A DNA stretch of 64,000 nt. Source: Agelaius tricolor. Taxonomy: Eukaryota > Chordata > Aves > Passeriformes > Icteridae. A program made the position numbers and the translations under genes. Shown here in pieces: positions 58,943 to 64,000 of the stretch (the first letter of the stretch is position 1; each line of letters starts with the position of its first letter). The stretch lies in NCBI GenBank assembly GCA_023055355.1, contig JALJCS010000050.1, forward strand, positions 496,001 to 560,000, read 5' to 3'. Under the pieces are notes generated by a model. The model was not told where the DNA came from. It worked only from the letters and a program-made list of their open reading frames with translations, and ran no database searches.

Positions 58943-59704
58943 GTCTTGGGGACTGGTCCGGGAGAAGGCCACACCCAAAGAGGACTGAGGGCCTGCGGGA
59001 TATCTGGCCCTATCTGGAGCGGTCGGCAGCAGCCTAGGACCAAAGAGTGTGGAGGAGCATGGATAAGTAAAGGCGGTGTCAGGAGTAGGAGGCAAGCAAA
59101 AGAAGTGTGTGTGAGACGGGGCCCGGCAGCTCGGAGCCCCGAAGCAGCTGTGGGCCTCCGAGTACCGCGGTTCTGGACTCCTGCGAGGGGACCGGCCAGA
59201 AACGGAGGGAAGCAGGAGAAGCCTGAGTGAGCGAGACGCCTCCCAGGGGGATAAGGTGGGCCCCCCTCCGGGCGTGGGAGGAATAGAAATGTGAGTGGCA
59301 CGCAAGGGGTCGGCCTTCCCCCTTCAGGCTTGGCAGGCGCCCTCAGGGCGTGCTGAGGGTGGCAGACGAATTGGTGAGTTGGCACGCAAACCCCGAACGG
59401 AGCTCCGGGTGCGGGGAGGATCGGGGCACTGTGAGTCGCACACAATCCCTGGAGTGGGGGGACACGGGTCCCTACCGGGGTTTGGGGTGCCCCGAGTACA
59501 GCAGCAGCACTGAGTAGAGCCAAGAGGGCCCCAGTGCCCAGGCTCGGACGGCGGTGCTGGGGGTTCAGTGTGCCGCGGTTCAGGTAGAAACCGTAAACCC
59601 ACTGGAGGCCCCTGGGGGCATTGGGGTCACAGGGCAGGGCAGGGCTGGGCTTACAGGGCAGGGCAAGGCCCGACCTGCCCCTTCCTCCCCCACACACAAA
59701 TTGT

Positions 59705-60250
59705 TTGGAGCCAACAATCTCCTCCAGTCTGTCACAACAGGCAGTGTTGGAGGTGCAATCCCAATTGTGGCCATGGGCACCTGGCTGAGAAGGACAGTTC
59801 TTTTCCATAGGAAGGAAAGCACAGAGCTCCAATGTTTTGGAAGGCAGGTGAGAGCCTCAGTAGGCCAAGGCCAGCCAGACTTGTCAATAATAGCAGATTT
59901 TGGATTTAGGGAATTTTGGAGGTGGAAACCCAATCTCGGCCATGGGTACCTGGAGAAACAGGACAGTTCTTTCCCATGGGAAGGACAGCATGGAGCCTCC
60001 CCAAGTGTTTTGGGGACAGATGAGAGGTGACCATTGTGAAACCACTGCTAGACAGAATTGTCCTGGCAATATTCCTATGGGAACAATCCCTGGATAGAAG
60101 GAAATTTGGAGGTGAAATCCCAATTCTGGCCATGGCTGCCTGGAGCAGAAGGACAGTTCTTTTCCATTGGGAAGGAAAGCACAGAGCCCCAGTGTTTCAG
60201 CAGCAGATGAGAAGTGACCCTCAACATGCAAAGGTCCCTTGGACCAGTCA
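59705..60250 (+). repeat. Imperfect tandem repeat of about 180-190 bp, three units, copy 2
   Basis: Same three diverged units as in copy 1. Confidence 0.7.
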
Positions 60251-60309
60251 GGCAGCCCATGGGAGGCCAAACCAGCCAGAGCTGTTCTGTGTTCCCTTGG
60301 TTTTATGGG

Positions 60310-61405
60310 CCTCCAGAGTGTCACAATGGTGCCTTGGATCCATGGGGCCCCGCAGTGTCATAATGGTGACTTGATTCCATGGGTTCCAGCAGTGTCACCG
60401 TGGCCCCTTGATTAGAAGAAGACCTGCAGTGTCACACTGGCCCCCAGGTTCGATGAGGTCCCACAATGTCACAGTGGCCCCCAGGTGTCATAAGGCCCCG
60501 CAGTGTCACAATGGTCCCAAGGATTCCATGAGGCCTTGCAGTGTCACAATGGTCTCCGTGGTTCCCCAGGCCCCACAATGTCGCATGACTCCTCTGTTCC
60601 ATGAGCCCTGCAATGTCACAATGGACCTTTGGACCCTGGGGCTTTGCTGTGTCACAATGGTCTCCTCTGGCTCCACAGTGTCACAATGGACCATTGATGA
60701 CAGGAGGCCACTCTGTGTCGCCCTGGAGCTTTGGTTCCATGCAGCCCTGCAGTGTCCCAATGGTCTCCTTTGGTTGCCCAGTGTCACAATGGACCAGTGA
60801 TGACATGAGGCCCTGCAGTGTCACAATGGACCTTTGGTTCCATGCAGCCCTGCAGTGTCACAAAGGCCTCTTGGTTTCACGAGGCCCCACAATATCACAA
60901 TGGTCCTCTTGGTTCTGTGGGGACCCCCAGGGGCACAATGGTCTCCATGATTCCATGGTGCCTCTCAGTGTCACTATGGCCCCTTGGTTCCATGAGGCTG
61001 TAAAGTGTCTTAATTGTCTTTGCATGGCTCCATGAGGCCTTGCAATGTCACAGTGAACCTTTGGTTCCATGGAGTCTTGCAGTGTCACAATGGCCCCTTG
61101 GTTCCATGACACCCCAAAGTGTCATAATGGTCTCCATGGTGCCATGAGGCCCCCTGGTGTCACAATGGACCCTTGGTTCCATGAGGCCTCTGTGTGTCAC
61201 AATGATCCCTACATTCCATGGAGCCTCACAGCATCAGTACAGTCCCCTTGGTTCCATGAGGCCCAGTAATGTCACAGTGCTCCCTTGGTGTCACAGGGCC
61301 CCACAGTGTCACAATGGTCCCTTGGTGTCACAGGGCCCCACAGTGTCACAATGGTCCCTTGGTGTCACAGGGCCCCACAGTGTCACAATGGTCCCTTGGT
61401 TCCAT
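60310..61405 (+). repeat. Minisatellite built on GTGTCACAATGG, copy 2
   Basis: Matches copy 1 unit by unit until about 61260. There copy 2 has three extra near-identical units (CCCTTGGTGTCACAGGGCC type), a recent local expansion. Confidence 0.9.
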
Positions 61406-62689
61406 GGCCCTGTGCTGGTGCATTCCCCCCTGCCCTTCTCAGGCCGCCCTGCCAGCTGAGAAATGCTCCTTGGGCCTCGGCCTTGGCCAACAGCCCCTGG
61501 GCTCAGCTCCTCTGCAGCTCATCACAAACACTGTCTGCTCCAGGCACTGCTGCTGCCCAACCAGCTCCTGGTTCCTTTAGCAGCAGCCCTGGGAACTGGT
61601 TTTGTTCCCTCAGTGGCACAAGATCCCTGTTCTCACCCTGCCAAAGAAAGCTGTTGGTGCCCAGTGCGGCCAGGATGAAGCATTGCTGGGACTGAAGCCC
61701 CTCTCTTGGGGCCCTGCAAACAGCGCTCCAAAAGGAGCCCTTGGAGCTCTCCTGGGCCAGCGACTCCCTCTGAGCGGGGCCTCTCCCAGCCGGGAACTCT
61801 CCCGTTTGCTGCACTCGGGGATCCTGAACAAGCACAGAGCCTGGGCCGATCCCCCCACTCCTCCAGGCTCAACCCTTTGCCCGCTGGGGAGATGCCAAAG
61901 CATCAGCAGTGAGCATTCCCTGCCCTCAGGGGAATCGCTCCCAGGTGCCTTGCACTGACTCTTTGTGTCTGTGTGCACACAGGAGTGCCTGTGCTGGGGA
62001 AATGTGGCAGAAATGCTGCTCTCTGAGGGCTTGGAGTGCCTTGGATAGCTGAGTCAGTCAGGCCTGTAGGGAAGGTTAAATCACAAGGTCTAAGTGAAAT
62101 TACCTGCTGCTAAGAGTTGTTTTAAGTTGCTAAGTTGTTACCTTTAATATAAGTTATCAGCTAAGTTAAATATTGTAAAGTGTTATTCCTCTGTTATATT
62201 GCAAAGTCATAGGTTTAAGTTAGGTTAAATGCTATTACACTCTGCTCTTTTGCAAATTTGTGAAGTTGAAAGTATCAGTATAGGTTAAATTTGAGTTCTG
62301 TTAAGCTTTTAGGCTGTATTCCTTTTATCCTTGTCCTCACTGTCCTTGTGTCACACACACACACAGAGGGGGACAGTTTTCGGTTAATTTCTGGTTTGAT
62401 TGCCTGGATTCTGTTTGGTTTTCTTGTTGCTTTGTTTCCCTGGTGTGCCTGAAGTGTCCAGTAAGGAGCAGAGTGACTCTTGCCAAGGAACTTTGTGCTG
62501 CTGTCCCTTAAGATTAAATCTGGTTTTTGCTGCTCCTCTGCTGGGGATTTTTTCAGCGCTCTCAAGGCCTCGTTGGTAGCAGGGTGAGGGAGCCCTGGCC
62601 CAGGCTCTGGCCCTGGGGGACACGGGGACGCTGCCAGGGGGTCCCTGTCCCCCTGTGCCACCCCCAGGGCCCTGTCCCCTGTCCCCGTG
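61406..62689. other. Last part of duplicon copy 2, no recognised gene
   Basis: Counterpart of 27613-28895. Ends abruptly at an ERV LTR. Confidence 0.5.
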
Positions 62690-63342
62690 TGTCCTAGGGT
62701 GACGTTATGATGCTTGTATCCCCATTCATGTGTTCTGTTTATGCTGGCTGTTATGTTCTGTGCCTTTAAGACTGGCTCTGAAGAGTGAAAGTTTTGTTTG
62801 TGTTTTCTTATCAGCCTGGCAGGACACAGAGACAGGGCAGTACATGGTGCTGCTTTTGCTTTTTGCTTTTGCTTTTTGCTTTGCTCTCTCGCTCTTGCTT
62901 CTTCCTTGCTTCTGCTTGCTCTTGCTTCTGCTCATTAGCTAGTTTCACTAAACAGTCCAAATTTCTTCCTGGACTGTTTCTCCTTTCCCTTTTTTGAACC
63001 AGCTTGAACCTGCTGCGGACTGGGACCTGGGAGCACCGAGAGTTTGCACCTTGTGGCCTGCAGCAGCTACCCCAGCACAGGACGGACTGATAACAGAGCG
63101 ACCTCCTCCAAGAGAGACTTTCTGAATTTGTCATCTTTTTTCAGAGCGGTGACAGAGTGGTGTCACCTGGTATTGTTCATTTTGTGTGCTGGGGGGTGCT
63201 GTGCCTGTTAAATAAACAGGTTCTTTCCACTTCTCTCGGAGGAATTCTTCCCACACTGGTTGGGGGAGGGGCCATGTGGGTTTGCTCACTGGAGGGGCCC
63301 CCTTTTGGAGATTCTCTACCAAATTTGCCCGAAACCAGGACA
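62690..63342 (+). mobile_element. ERV 5' LTR at the right end of the window
   Basis: Starts TGTCCTAGGGTGACGTTATG and ends CCAGGACA (TG...CA). AATAAA at 63211-63216. A pyrimidine-rich GCTTTTTGCTTTT tract lies at 62845-62935. A primer-binding site follows, so this is the 5' LTR of an element running off the window. Confidence 0.75.
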
Positions 63343-63347
63343 AAATT

Positions 63348-63366
63348 TGGTGCCCAACGCGTGGGG
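63348..63366 (+). other. Primer-binding site, tRNA-Lys-like
   Basis: TGGTGCCCAACGCGTGGGG resembles the Lys-type site TGGCGCCCAACGTGGGG of beta-like retroviruses, with a substitution and a two-base insertion. Confidence 0.6.
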
Positions 63367-64000
63367 CTCAAGAGAGAGTGGAAAAACCCTGCTTTGAGTA
63401 CATTTTGGCTGCCAGTATTCTGTCTTGGTATATAGCAGTTAATCGCCATGTTTTCTGAATTCATAATGTCTATTGGGGTGAAGGCTTGCATGCATTTCTG
63501 GTCCCTAGGGTTTTTTGAGATCTTAATACCTCTATGGTCTGTCCCTAGGTTTATTATCTTATCCAGAAACAGCTCTAGGATTGTCCCTAATAGGTAGTTT
63601 TTACAGCAGAGGGGCAGTGACCAGAATAGCTCTCCTGCTGGGCTTGATGGTAATGATTTGTAAGGAGTTTATAAACATGTTGGGGTCCGCTCCAGGTATG
63701 AATGGTCCCTGGCTATGGTTATGCATCCAGTCTGTTAGAGGAGGAGCAGCCGGGAATGAGGCTTTTCAGCCTTTGCTTTCCTTCTTCTCCTATGAATCGG
63801 TTGCATCAGTAGTGAAGGATGTTCAGTTTCCCCTGAATGGTAAAGAAACCATCTTTCTGGTATTCAACCTGGTAACCTTCCTCTATACAGTCTGCTGCTT
63901 CTCCAGAATGAGGGCTGAGATTTCTAGACGGGCTGATGAGACCCCTGACTCAGGAGTAGACCCAGGCGTGGAACATCCTGAGTGGTGTGGGAAATGGGAG
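63367..64000 (+). mobile_element. ERV leader, internal sequence
   Basis: Sequence after the primer-binding site up to the window edge. No open gag frame is visible yet. Confidence 0.5.

Larger units (their letters stand above)
34682..62689 (+). repeat. Duplicon copy 2, interrupted by a 10.3-kb block
   Basis: Matches copy 1 over 34682-45442 and 55709-62689. The intervening 45443-55708 has no counterpart in copy 1, where only about six bases (TCCCTT) separate the two homologous halves. Homology ends at 62689, where an ERV LTR begins. Confidence 0.88.

Noticed and set aside
1..64000. CRISPR array, operon or bacterial system
   Set aside because: Tandem repeats are eukaryotic minisatellites and satellites without spacer architecture; the genes have introns and vertebrate identities.

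Overview
The window looks like the genome of a songbird (passerine). The evidence is a truncated CR1 LINE, several endogenous retrovirus LTR types common in passerines, an OR14-type olfactory receptor pseudogene, PIM-like kinases with GC-rich first exons, and a bird-like SYCP1 gene. All gene calls rest on reading the sequence; no database search was run. Layout. (1) 1-9.6 kb, minus strand: the 5' half of SYCP1 (synaptonemal complex protein 1). Twelve coding segments are placed, from the start codon at 9619 down to 106, and the gene continues beyond the left edge. Its introns hold a CR1 LINE cut by a GGAA microsatellite, a 51-bp tandem repeat and several AT-rich tracts. Its CpG-rich 5' end abuts a 12-bp minisatellite (9.78-10.02 kb). 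(2) 10.37-11.09 kb: two related LTRs head to head, forming an imperfect palindrome that ends where a large duplication begins. (3) 11.09-34.68 kb and 34.68 kb to about 62.7 kb: two direct copies of one segment with a start-to-start spacing of about 23.6 kb. Each copy holds an ERV-L-like relic, a CAG-repeat ORF, a wrecked PIM kinase exon in which a CAG tract replaces the kinase core, a full five-exon PIM-like kinase gene on the minus strand, several LTR remnants, and a minisatellite built on GTGTCACAATGG. The first copy ends with an olfactory receptor pseudogene region (28.9-34.7 kb). In the second copy that part would lie beyond an ERV inserted at 62.69 kb. (4) 45.44-55.71 kb: a 10.3-kb block present only inside the second copy. 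It holds a 129-bp satellite split by two solo LTRs with clean target-site duplications, a minus-strand LTR, a defective class II ERV (RT/RNase H, broken integrase, env fragment), and a compact four-coding-exon gene for a 70-residue secreted peptide of unknown family. (5) 62.69-64 kb: the 5' LTR, a Lys-type primer-binding site and the leader of another ERV running off the right edge. Only SYCP1, the two PIM-like kinases and the small secreted peptide look like candidate host protein genes. SYCP1 acts in meiotic chromosome synapsis and PIM kinases in cytoplasmic/nuclear signalling. I see no functional link between them; the cluster appears to have grown by repeat-driven duplication. The two kinase copies carry different lesions (catalytic-loop Arg to His in the first, an early stop codon in the second), so it is open which of them is active.
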